Assembly (NCBI GenBank): GCA_004366195.1
Contig: ML214211.1
Coordinates: forward strand, 1 to 5,881
From: Actinomycetota bacterium
GTDB lineage: Bacteria > Actinomycetota > UBA4738 > HRBIN12
Direction of reading: 5' to 3'
DNA length: 5,881 nt
Shown: piece after piece, positions 1 through 5,881 of the stretch
Layout: the number at the start of each line of letters is the position of its first letter
How positions within the stretch are numbered: position 1 is the stretch's first letter
Translations under genes and position numbers: made by a program
Notes under the pieces: model-generated
Seen by the model: only the letters and a program-made list of their open reading frames with translations
Databases searched by the model: none
Told to the model about the DNA's origin: nothing

Positions 1-382
1 CCGGGGGATCGAGGCGGCGCAGGAGGTCGAGGAGGTCCTCGACGTTGAAGGGCTTGGCCACGAAGGCCTCGGCGCCGAGTTCCGCGGCCTTGGCCCGATC
101 CCGCAGGCTCGCCCGGGCCGAGACGACGACCACGCGCGGTCGCTCCGTCTCCGGCCAGGTCTGGAGCTCCTCCAGGACGCTCCAGCCGTCCATGACCGGC
201 ATCATCACGTCGAGGAGGACGAGGTCCGGCCGGTGCCGCCGCATCTCCTCGAGGGCGGCGCGCCCGTCCCGCGCCGAGGAGGTCTGGTAGCCCTCGGCCT
301 CCAGGCTGAACCGGAGCATCCAGACGACCTGGGGCTCGTCGTCGACGACGAGCACGCTGCGCGCGGCGGTCGCGGTCTGCAT
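1..382 (-). CDS. Response regulator receiver-domain protein, 3' end outside window
   Basis: The frame opens at ATG (382-380) and runs 127 codons to the left edge without a stop, so the C-terminus is missing. It reads as a CheY-like receiver domain, the phosphorylation-controlled switch of two-component signalling in the cytoplasm. Visible landmarks are the acidic pocket VVDDE with D14, D15 and E16, the phospho-acceptor D58 in LVLLDVMMP, the switch residue S88 in VVVVSA, F107, and K110 in AKPF. All key residues for phosphorylation are present. The receiver fold is nearly complete at residue 127, so the protein is either a single-domain regulator ending just outside the window or one with an output domain that cannot be seen. 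Its partner kinase and target are unknown. The start has no strong Shine-Dalgarno sequence; the only in-frame alternative just upstream is a TTG at 394-392, which is no better supported. It lies 156 bases after purM on the same strand, and co-transcription is uncertain. Confidence 0.93.
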   Translation of the reverse strand, partial: MQTATAARSVLVVDDEPQVVWMLRFSLEAEGYQTSSARDGRAALEEMRRHRPDLVLLDVMMPVMDGWSVLEELQTWPETERPRVVVVSARASLRDRAKAAELGAEAFVAKPFNVEDLLDLLRRLDPP

Positions 383-394
383 CGTCCGTGTCAA

Positions 395-408
395 GGTATC
401 GGCATACC
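395..408. repeat. 14-bp inverted repeat upstream of the response regulator start
   Basis: The plus strand reads GGTATCGGCATACC: perfect 5-bp arms (GGTAT/ATACC) around a 4-base spacer, ending 12 bases before the response regulator ATG. It is comparatively AT-rich for this DNA. The position suits an operator or a promoter-associated site, but I recognise no named regulator motif and the arms are short. Confidence 0.4.
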
Positions 409-448
409 GCGCCGTTCCGGTAGCGGTCCGATGGGCGGTTCCGCATGG

Positions 449-475
449 CCCCTCGGACTCCCCCGTCCGACGGGG
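449..475 (-). terminator. Candidate GC hairpin, possible terminator after purM
   Basis: On the plus strand, CCCC (449-452) and TCGGAC (453-458) pair with GTCCGA (465-470) and GGGG (472-475), with one bulged base at 471 and a 6-base loop. This gives a stem of 10 GC-rich pairs. It lies between the purM stop and the response regulator start, where a terminator for the pur operon would be expected. No T-run follows on either strand, so it is not a classical intrinsic terminator. It could be a U-tract-less terminator, a 3'-end stabiliser, or part of a leader for the downstream gene. Confidence 0.35.
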
Positions 476-517
476 ATCCCGCGGGGGCGACCGAGCTGCG
501 GGTAGTCACCCTCGGGA

Positions 518-534
518 GGCCCGGTCGGCGGGCC
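518..534. repeat. Short GC hairpin just after the purM stop
   Basis: GGCCCG (518-523) and CGGGCC (529-534) form a perfect 6-bp, all-GC stem with a 5-base loop, starting 4 bases after the purM TGA. No T-run follows on the minus strand. It may protect the 3' end of the pur transcript or help termination, but hairpins this short arise easily by chance in DNA of this composition. Confidence 0.3.
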
Positions 535-538
535 GCCC

Positions 539-1555
539 TCAGCGCAGGTAGGCGACGCCGGCGCCGAGCACGACCCGGCCGATCCCGTCCGCCGGGACCC
601 CCGCCGCCTCGGCCCGCCCGAGGACCTCGGCGGCGCGCTCGGCCGGCACCACGAGCACCATGCCGAGGCCGAGGTTGAAGGTGACGCGCATGTCCTCCTC
701 GCTCGCGCCCGCGGCCTCCCGCACGAGCTCGAAGATGGGGGGCACCGGCCACGAGCCCTCGCGGACCTCGGCCCCGAGCCCCTCGGGGAGCGCGCGGGGC
801 AGGTTCTCCGGCACCCCCCCGCCGGTGACGTGTGCTGCCGCGTGGACGAGCCCGTCGCGCGCGAGCTCGAGCACGAGCGGCGCGTAGATCCGCGTGGGCT
901 CGAGCAGCTCCTCCCCGAGCGACCGCCCGAGCCGCGGCAGGAGATCCTCGAGCCGGTAGCCACCCTCCTCGAGGAGCGCCCGCCGCACGAGCGAGTACCC
1001 GTTCGCGTGGAGCCCGCTCGAGCGCAGCCCGACGAGCACGTCCCCCTCGCGCACGCGATGCGGTCCGAGGAGCGATCCCTCATCCACCACCCCCACGCAG
1101 AAGCCGGCGAGGTCGAACGCGTCCGGCTCCATCACGCCGGGATGCTCGGCCGTCTCGCCGCCGAGGAGCGCGCAGCCCGCCCGGCGGCACCCCTCGGCGA
1201 CCCCGGCCACGATCGCGGCGATCCGCTCGGGCACGACGCGGCCCACGGCCAGGTAGTCGAGGAAGAACAGGGGCTCCGCGCCGGTGCAGACGACGTCGTC
1301 GGCGCACATCGCGACGAGGTCGATGCCGACGGTGTCGAGGCGACCGGCGAGGCGGGCCACCTCGAGCTTGGTCCCGACCCCGTCGGTGGCGGCCGCGAGG
1401 TACCGCCCGGGCGAGATCTCGAACAGGCCGGCGAACCCGCCCACGCCCTCGCGGACCTCGGGGCGGGAGGCGCCGCGGGCGACCTCCGCGATCCTCGCCA
1501 CGGCCTCCGCGGCGGCGGCGAGGTCCACGCCGGCCCGGCGGTAGGCCTCGCTCAT
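539..1555 (-). CDS. purM: Phosphoribosylformylglycinamidine cyclo-ligase (AIR synthetase)
   Basis: PurM catalyses ATP-dependent ring closure of FGAM to AIR, the fifth step of IMP synthesis, in the cytoplasm. The 338-residue product is the usual length for the family. Landmarks in order are VGGFAGLFE (38-46), the ATP/substrate loop ATDGVGTKL (56-64), the conserved GAEPLFFLDY (92-101), GGETAEHPG (132-140), SSGLHANGYSLVRR (179-192), HVTGGGVPENLPR (242-254) and TFNLGLGMVLVV (292-303). The N-terminal half is the PurM-N domain and the half from about residue 170 is PurM-C. The segment MCADDVVCTGAEP has aspartate where the commoner form has MCVND; my recollection is that actinobacterial enzymes are also of this DD type. 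ATG (1555-1553) overlaps the purF TGA as ATGA and has only a weak GAAG upstream, so translation is probably coupled to purF. The stop is TGA at 541-539. No damage is visible. Confidence 0.98.
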   Translation of the reverse strand: MSEAYRRAGVDLAAAAEAVARIAEVARGASRPEVREGVGGFAGLFEISPGRYLAAATDGVGTKLEVARLAGRLDTVGIDLVAMCADDVVCTGAEPLFFLDYLAVGRVVPERIAAIVAGVAEGCRRAGCALLGGETAEHPGVMEPDAFDLAGFCVGVVDEGSLLGPHRVREGDVLVGLRSSGLHANGYSLVRRALLEEGGYRLEDLLPRLGRSLGEELLEPTRIYAPLVLELARDGLVHAAAHVTGGGVPENLPRALPEGLGAEVREGSWPVPPIFELVREAAGASEEDMRVTFNLGLGMVLVVPAERAAEVLGRAEAAGVPADGIGRVVLGAGVAYLR

Positions 1556-2946
1556 GACTTCGCGGGGTGCTCGAGCAGGAACTTCCCCGCGTGCTCGGGG
1601 ATCTCGATGGGATACTCGCCGTCGAAGCAGGCCCGACAGAGCTCGCCCTTCGGGGAGCCCGTAGCGGCGATCATCCCCTCGAGCGAGAGGTACCCGAGGG
1701 AGTCGGCCCCCACGTACTGCCGGACCTCCTCCACGGAGAGGTCGGAGGCGACGAGCTCGGCCCGGGTGGACATGTCGATGCCGTAGAAGCAGGGCCAGCG
1801 GATCGGCGGGCACGTGATCCGGACGTGGACCTCGGCGGCCCCGGCCTCGCGCAGGGCCTGGACGATCTGCCGGGTCGTCGTGCCCCGCACGATCGAGTCG
1901 TCGATCACGACGAGCCGGCGGCCCCGGATCGTCTCCGGGATCGGGTTCAGCTTCAGCTTCACCCCGCGCTCGCGCAGCCACTGGGAGGGCTGGATGAAGG
2001 TCCGTCCCACGTACCGGTTCTTGATGAGCCCCTCGCCGTACGGGATGCCGGAGACCTCGGAGTACCCGGCCGCCGCCGACGTGCCGGTGTCGGGGACGGG
2101 CACCACGAGGTCGGCCTCCGCCGGGGCCTCGCGAGCCAGGCGCCGCCCGAGCTCGCGCCGGACCTCGTGCACCGTGTGGCCACGGAGGACCGAGTCCGGG
2201 CGCGCGAGGTACACGTACTCGAAGACGCAGAGGGCCCGGCGCGGGCTCTCGGCGTAGCGCTCGGCGTGGACGCCCCGGTCGTCGATGCGGACGAGCTCGC
2301 CGGGCTCGACGTCGCGGACGAACGAGGCGCCCACGATGTCGAGGGCGCAGGTCTCGGAGGCGACGACGAACCCGCTCGGCAAGCGCCCGATCGACAGGGG
2401 TCGGAGCCCGAGCGGGTCCCGGGCGGCGAACAGGCTCCGCTCGTCCATCATCACCAAGCTGAAGGCGCCGCGGAGGGTCGGCAGGACCTCGAGGCACGCC
2501 GCCCCCAGGCCGCCATCGAGGCGCGCGGCGAGGAGGGTGGCGACGAGGTCGGAGTCGGTGGTCGCGCGCCCGGTGCGCCCGGCGCGCTCGGCGAGCTCCA
2601 GGGTGTTCACCAGGTTCCCGTTGTGGCCGAGGGCGAGCGAGCGCTGGCCGTCGGTCTTGAACGCGGGCTGGGCGTTCTCCCAGGTCGTCGAGCCGGTCGT
2701 CGAGTACCGCACGTGGCCGATGCCGAGGTCGCCCTGCATCGTGGCGAGGGTCGCCTCGTCGAAGACCTGCGAGACCAGCCCGAGCTCCTTGAACACCAGC
2801 AGGTGCTCGCCGTCGGAGACGGCGATCCCTGCCGACTCCTGGCCGCGGTGCTGGAGCGCGAACAGCCCGAAGTAGGTGAGGCGGGCGACGTCCTCGCCCG
2901 GGGCCCACACCCCGAACAGCCCGCACGCCTCCTTGGGACCCTCCAC
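1552..2946 (-). CDS. purF: Amidophosphoribosyltransferase (glutamine PRPP amidotransferase), Fe-S type
   Basis: PurF transfers glutamine-derived ammonia to PRPP to give 5-phosphoribosylamine, the committed and feedback-inhibited first step of purine synthesis. The product has 464 residues. The N-terminal Ntn-hydrolase glutaminase domain covers about 8-235: catalytic Cys8 in EACGLFGVW, LQHRGQESAG (31-40), HVRYSTTG (78-85) and GHNGN (108-112). A phosphoribosyltransferase domain follows, with VPVPDTGTSAAAGY (282-295) and the PRPP loop LVVIDDSIVRGTT (345-357). Four cysteines, C240 (ALCVFEYVY), C386 (PCFYGID), C437 and C440 (LCRACFDGEYP), match the Fe-S ligands of the Bacillus subtilis type enzyme. 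Residues 1-7 would then be a short propeptide removed to expose Cys8. The start is GTG (2946-2944), the only usable start before Cys8; no clear Shine-Dalgarno sequence precedes it, and an inverted repeat covers it. Feedback inhibition by purine nucleotides is known for the family but cannot be read here. Confidence 0.98.
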   Translation of the reverse strand: MEGPKEACGLFGVWAPGEDVARLTYFGLFALQHRGQESAGIAVSDGEHLLVFKELGLVSQVFDEATLATMQGDLGIGHVRYSTTGSTTWENAQPAFKTDGQRSLALGHNGNLVNTLELAERAGRTGRATTDSDLVATLLAARLDGGLGAACLEVLPTLRGAFSLVMMDERSLFAARDPLGLRPLSIGRLPSGFVVASETCALDIVGASFVRDVEPGELVRIDDRGVHAERYAESPRRALCVFEYVYLARPDSVLRGHTVHEVRRELGRRLAREAPAEADLVVPVPDTGTSAAAGYSEVSGIPYGEGLIKNRYVGRTFIQPSQWLRERGVKLKLNPIPETIRGRRLVVIDDSIVRGTTTRQIVQALREAGAAEVHVRITCPPIRWPCFYGIDMSTRAELVASDLSVEEVRQYVGADSLGYLSLEGMIAATGSPKGELCRACFDGEYPIEIPEHAGKFLLEHPAKS

Positions 2947-2970
2947 CGGTGCGCCGATGGTAGCACCGGT
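2945..2970. promoter_or_regulatory. Perfect 8-bp inverted repeat over the purF start codon
   Basis: On the minus strand ACCGGTGC (2970-2963) and GCACCGGT (2952-2945) are exact reverse complements separated by 10 bases. The 3' arm includes the first two bases of the purF GTG. Each arm contains the palindrome ACCGGT, with centres 20 bp apart, about two helical turns. The spacer carries TACCAT (2962-2957), preceded by TG and one base, which resembles an extended -10 element. The site could be a DNA operator for an internal purF promoter, or an RNA hairpin that hides the start codon. The regulator, if any, is not identified. Confidence 0.4.
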
Positions 2971-2985
2971 CCGTTCCGCGAACGG
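2971..2985. repeat. Perfect 6-bp inverted repeat in the purL-purF gap
   Basis: The plus strand reads CCGTTCCGCGAACGG: arms CCGTTC and GAACGG around a 3-base loop. It directly abuts the larger inverted repeat at 2945-2970. Together they fill all but 7 bases of the purL-purF gap. As RNA it would form a compact hairpin after the purL stop; no T-run follows on the minus strand. It may act in 3'-end protection, partial termination or regulation of purF, none of which the sequence proves. Confidence 0.4.
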
Positions 2986-2992
2986 CGTGCGG

Positions 2993-5188
2993 TCACCCGG
3001 CGAGGAGCTTGGGGAGGGCCTCCTCGTGGATCGCCGTCGCCTCGTCCACCCCGAGTTCGAACAGCCCGTCGAACACCAGCCGCGGCCCGCCGGTCTCGCC
3101 GAGCCGCGCGCACGGCACGCCGTGGGCGCCGCACAGGTCCTCGAGCTCGGTCGCCCGCGCCGGCTCGACCGAGACGACGGCGCGCGAGGCCGACTCGGAG
3201 AAGAGCGCGACGTACCAGGGGAGGTCGCCGGCGACCGACACCGCGAAGCCCACGCCGCCGGCGATCGCCGACTCGGCCAGGGCCACCGCGAGCCCGCCGT
3301 CGGAGCAGTCGTGGGCGGAGCAGAGCAGTCCCCGCCGGGCGGACTCGGCCACCAGCCGGTGGAGGGCGCGCTCCCGCTCGAGGTCGAGGACCGGTGGGCG
3401 GCCGCTCACCCGACCCAGCACGACCTCGGCGAACTCCGAGCCGCCGAGCTCCGGCCGGGTCTCCCCCAACAGGTAGACGACGCAGCCCGGCCGGAACGCC
3501 GTCCGGACCGCCAGCCGGTGGTCCTCGAGGAGGCCGAGCATCCCGATCGTCGCCGTCGGCCAGATCGCGGAGCCGGCCGACTCGTTGTAGAAGCTCACGT
3601 TCCCGCCGGTGACCGGCGTGCCGAGCGCCCGGCACGCGTCGCCCATCCCCCGCACCGACTCGGCGAACTGCCACATCACCTCGGGCCGCTCCGGGTTGCC
3701 GAAGTTCAGGCAGTTCGTGATGGCGACCGGGCGGGCGCCGGTCATCGCCACGTTCCGGGCCGCCTCGGCCACCGCGTGGGCCGCCCCGAGGTAGGGGTCG
3801 AGGTACCCGAACCGACCCTTCGCGTCGGTCGCCAGGGCGAGGGCCTTCATCGTCCCCGGCACGCGCACGAGCGCGGCGTCGCCGCCGGGACCGGCGAGCG
3901 TGTTGCCCTGCACGAGGTGGTCGTACTGCTCCCAGACCCAGCGCTTGGAGGCCACGTTCGGCGAGCCGAGGACGGCGCGGAACGCCTCGAGCGGCTCCAC
4001 CGTCACGGTGGTGAACGTCGGGTCGTCCTCCCGCAGGGCCGCGAGCCACCCCGGCTCCTCGAGCGGCCGGTGGTACACGGGGCCCTCGTCGGCGAGGGAC
4101 CGGGCCGGCACGTCGGCCACGACCACGTCGCCCATCCGCACCCGGAGGCGATCCCCCGCCACCATCCGCCCGAGGACCGCGGAGGCGAGGCCCCACCTCG
4201 CGCAGACGGCGCGGACCTCCTCCAGGTGCTCCGGCGCCACGATGGCGAGCATCCGCTCCTGCGACTCCGAGGTGAGGATCTCGAAGGGCTCGAGGTCGGG
4301 GGCCCGCAGCGGCACCGTCTCGAGATCGATCTCGGCCCCCATCCGCGCCCGGGCCGCCGACTCGCTCGTCGCGCAGGTGAGGCCGGCGCCGCCCAGGTCC
4401 TGCAGCCCCTCGAGGAGGCCGCGCTCGGCGAGCTCCATGCAGGCCTCGAGCAGCAGCTTCCCCGCGAAGGGGTCGCCGATCTGCACCGAGGGGCGGCTCT
4501 CCTCGGCGCCCTCCTCGAGCGTCCGCGAGGCGAGGACCGACACCCCGCCGATCCCGTCGCGCCCCGTCGCCGCGCCGAACAGGACGAGGTACGAGCCCTC
4601 GTGGACCGTCCGGGCCGCCGTGACGAGACGCTCCACCGGCGCGATGCCCACGCACATCACGTTGATCGTGGGGTTCGTCGTGTGGGGCGGGGCGAACTTC
4701 ACCTCGCCCCCCACCGTGGGCACGCCGATGCAGTTCCCGTAGCCACCGATCCCGGCCACCACGCCCTCGAGCAGCCAGCGGTTCCGCTCCTCGGTGAGGG
4801 GGCCGAAGTACAGGGGATCGAGGAGCGCGATCGGGCGCGCCCCCATGGAGATCACGTCGCGGATGATGCCCCCCACCCCCGTGGCCGCGCCCTGGTAGGG
4901 CTCGATCGCGCTGGGGTGCGAGTGGGACTCCATCTTGAACGCCACGGCGAGCCCGTCGCCGACGTCCACGACCCCCGCGTCCTGGCCGGGGCCGACGAGC
5001 ACGCCGGGGCCCTCGGTCGGCAGCGTGCGCAGGTGCACCTTGCTCGACTTGTACGAGCAGTGCTCGGACCACATCACGCTGAACATGGCGAGCTCGTTGC
5101 GGTTCGGCTCGCGGCCGAGGATGGCGCGGATCCGCTCGAGCTCGTCGTCGGTGAGACCGAGCGCGCGGTGCAGGGGCTCCTCGGGCAC
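2993..5188 (-). CDS. purL: Phosphoribosylformylglycinamidine synthase subunit PurL (small form)
   Basis: PurL is the ATP-dependent synthetase subunit that converts FGAR to FGAM using ammonia passed from PurQ. At 731 residues it is the small form, which works in a complex with PurQ and PurS, unlike the roughly 1,300-residue fused enzyme of enterobacteria. Landmarks are MWSEHCSYKSSK (39-50), FKMESHSHPSAIEPYQGAA (84-102), GVGGIIRDVISMGARP (104-119), GGAGLTCATSE (266-276), ESQERM (308-313), NCLNFGNPE (492-500), GGNVSFYNE (528-536) and HDCSDGGLAVALAE (626-639). The two halves are tandem PurM-like N and C domains. I chose GTG (5188-5186): it gives MPEEPLHRALGLTDDE as the N-terminus, lies 5 bases after the purQ stop, and has GAGGG 10 bases upstream. 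The frame stays open to about 5617, but that overlaps purQ and is not conserved sequence. The stop is TGA (2995-2993). Confidence 0.97.
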   Translation of the reverse strand: MPEEPLHRALGLTDDELERIRAILGREPNRNELAMFSVMWSEHCSYKSSKVHLRTLPTEGPGVLVGPGQDAGVVDVGDGLAVAFKMESHSHPSAIEPYQGAATGVGGIIRDVISMGARPIALLDPLYFGPLTEERNRWLLEGVVAGIGGYGNCIGVPTVGGEVKFAPPHTTNPTINVMCVGIAPVERLVTAARTVHEGSYLVLFGAATGRDGIGGVSVLASRTLEEGAEESRPSVQIGDPFAGKLLLEACMELAERGLLEGLQDLGGAGLTCATSESAARARMGAEIDLETVPLRAPDLEPFEILTSESQERMLAIVAPEHLEEVRAVCARWGLASAVLGRMVAGDRLRVRMGDVVVADVPARSLADEGPVYHRPLEEPGWLAALREDDPTFTTVTVEPLEAFRAVLGSPNVASKRWVWEQYDHLVQGNTLAGPGGDAALVRVPGTMKALALATDAKGRFGYLDPYLGAAHAVAEAARNVAMTGARPVAITNCLNFGNPERPEVMWQFAESVRGMGDACRALGTPVTGGNVSFYNESAGSAIWPTATIGMLGLLEDHRLAVRTAFRPGCVVYLLGETRPELGGSEFAEVVLGRVSGRPPVLDLERERALHRLVAESARRGLLCSAHDCSDGGLAVALAESAIAGGVGFAVSVAGDLPWYVALFSESASRAVVSVEPARATELEDLCGAHGVPCARLGETGGPRLVFDGLFELGVDEATAIHEEALPKLLAG

Positions 5189-5193
5189 GGTCG

Positions 5194-5881
5194 CTACACC
5201 CTCGCCAGGGCGTGCTGGAGCAGGGAGGCGAGGAGCGGCTGGCCGCCGGTGGGGCCGAGGTCGGGGTCGACGGCGTGCTCGGGGTGGGGCATGAGGCCGA
5301 CGACGTTCCCGGCCTCGTTCCGGACGCCGGCGATGGCGTGGGCCGAGCCGTTCGGGTTGTGCTCGTCGTCCACCGTCCCGTCCGGCCCGCAGTACCGGAA
5401 GACGACGAGCCCTTCGCCCTCGATCCGCGCCAGGTCCTCCTCGCCCGCGACGAACTGCCCCTCGCCGTGCTTGATGGGGATCTCGAGCACCTCCCCGACG
5501 GCGACCCCCTCGGTGAGGGGCGAGCGCGAGCTCTCCACGCGGACGTGCACGACGCGGCAGATGAACCGGAGCGAGCGGTTTCGGATCAGCGCGCCGGGCA
5601 GCAGCCCGGCCTCGCACAGGATCTGGAACCCGTTGCAGATCCCCACCACCGGGCCGCCGGCCGCCGCGAACCGCACGACCTCCTCCATGATCGGCGCGAA
5701 GCGCGCGATCGCCCCGCAGCGCAGGTAGTCGCCGTAGGAGAACCCGCCCGGCAGGATCACGGCGTCGACCCCGGCGAGGTCGCGCTCGGCGTGCCAGAGC
5801 GGCACCCCCCGCCCGCCGAGCAGCTCCACCGCCCGGATCGCGTCCCGGTCGTCGAGGGAGCCGGGGAACGTGACGACCCCG
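5194..5881 (-). CDS. purQ: Phosphoribosylformylglycinamidine synthase subunit PurQ (glutaminase), 5' end outside window
   Basis: PurQ is the class I glutamine amidotransferase subunit that hydrolyses glutamine and delivers ammonia to PurL. The frame is open to the right edge, with 228 residues visible; only a handful of N-terminal residues should be missing, since the visible start GVVTFPGSLDDRD is the conserved first beta strand. Numbering from that glycine, the landmarks are LPGGFSYGDYLR (43-54), the nucleophile elbow VGICNGFQ with Cys82 (79-86), and the catalytic His199 and Glu201 in GLMPHPEH. The triad is therefore complete. A GTG at 5829-5827 is open but would delete the conserved FPGS segment, so it is not the true start. 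The stop is TAG (5196-5194), 5 bases before purL. purS is the expected upstream neighbour but is not visible. Confidence 0.97.
   Translation of the reverse strand, partial: GVVTFPGSLDDRDAIRAVELLGGRGVPLWHAERDLAGVDAVILPGGFSYGDYLRCGAIARFAPIMEEVVRFAAAGGPVVGICNGFQILCEAGLLPGALIRNRSLRFICRVVHVRVESSRSPLTEGVAVGEVLEIPIKHGEGQFVAGEEDLARIEGEGLVVFRYCGPDGTVDDEHNPNGSAHAIAGVRNEAGNVVGLMPHPEHAVDPDLGPTGGQPLLASLLQHALARV
5199..5203 (-). promoter_or_regulatory. Ribosome binding site supporting the purL GTG start
   Basis: GAGGG inside the last codons of purQ lies 10 bases before the purL GTG at 5188. The spacing is slightly long but usable. It is the clearest Shine-Dalgarno-like match among the starts visible here and supports GTG over the longer open frame. 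Confidence 0.55.

Noticed and set aside
389..394. TTGACA on the minus strand as a -35 box for the response regulator
   Set aside because: It ends only 6 bases before the ATG, so the -10 would lie inside the gene, and nothing -10-like is found there.
1556..2926. Upstream extension of the purM frame through purF, suggesting a fusion or a longer protein
   Set aside because: The extension is merely stop-free because of GC content; the real purM begins at the ATG overlapping the purF stop and gives a standard-length PurM.
1567..3612. A 681-codon open frame on the plus strand opposite purF and the end of purL
   Set aside because: Low-complexity composition, no family motifs, and an arginine-rich tail; a shadow of purF.
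2607..5072. An 821-codon minus-strand frame overlapping purL and the start of purF
   Set aside because: A frame-shifted reading of purL and purF with arginine- and glycine-rich sequence and no conserved motifs.
5189..5617. Upstream extension of the purL frame into purQ
   Set aside because: It overlaps conserved purQ sequence, has no PurL-like residues, and the GTG at 5188 has a ribosome binding site and a normal N-terminus.
2876..5728. A 950-codon open frame on the plus strand, antisense to purL, purQ and the start of purF
   Set aside because: It mirrors well-conserved genes on the other strand, is rich in Arg, Gly, Pro, Ala and His with no recognisable domain, and is what very GC-rich DNA produces when stop codons are rare.
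1..5881. A novel defence, mobile or biosynthetic system hidden in the window
   Set aside because: All sizeable coding capacity is explained by purQ, purL, purF, purM and a receiver domain. I saw no tandem repeats, CRISPR-like arrays, tRNA, transposase or attachment sites by reading; a covariance-model RNA search would be the decisive test for small structured RNAs.

Overview
This window is an ordinary but well-preserved block of de novo purine biosynthesis genes, all on the minus strand. Read in transcription order (right to left) they are purQ (5' end cut by the window edge), purL, purF and purM. After a 156-base gap comes the start of a response regulator gene on the same strand, which runs off the left edge. 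The DNA is very GC-rich (roughly 70% or more by eye). The separate small PurL plus PurQ, the Fe-S type PurF and the sequence flavour of PurQ (FPGSLDDRD) and PurM (MCADDVVCTGAEP) all point to an actinobacterium, perhaps a deep-branching or uncultured one. That placement is inferred from family resemblance, not from a search.

Layout: purQ 5881-5194, purL 5188-2993, purF 2946-1552, purM 1555-539, response regulator 382-1. The genes are tightly packed. There are 5 bases between purQ and purL, 46 bases between purL and purF, and a 4-base ATGA overlap between purF and purM. This is an operon in which purL and purM are probably translationally coupled to the gene before them. purS, the third subunit of this type of FGAM synthase, is not visible and would be expected just beyond the right edge.

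How the genes work together: PurF makes phosphoribosylamine from PRPP and glutamine, the first committed step. PurQ and PurL (with PurS) convert FGAR to FGAM, PurQ supplying ammonia from glutamine. PurM closes FGAM to AIR. The window therefore covers steps 1, 4 and 5 of the pathway to IMP. The response regulator has no obvious biochemical link to purines and probably belongs to the next transcription unit.

No unknown multi-gene system, mobile element, CRISPR array or RNA gene is visible. The unexplained structure is in the two non-coding gaps. The purL-purF gap is almost entirely two abutting perfect inverted repeats, the second running into the purF GTG start, which lacks a clear ribosome binding site. 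The purM-response regulator gap holds several GC hairpins and a 14-bp inverted repeat just upstream of the response regulator.
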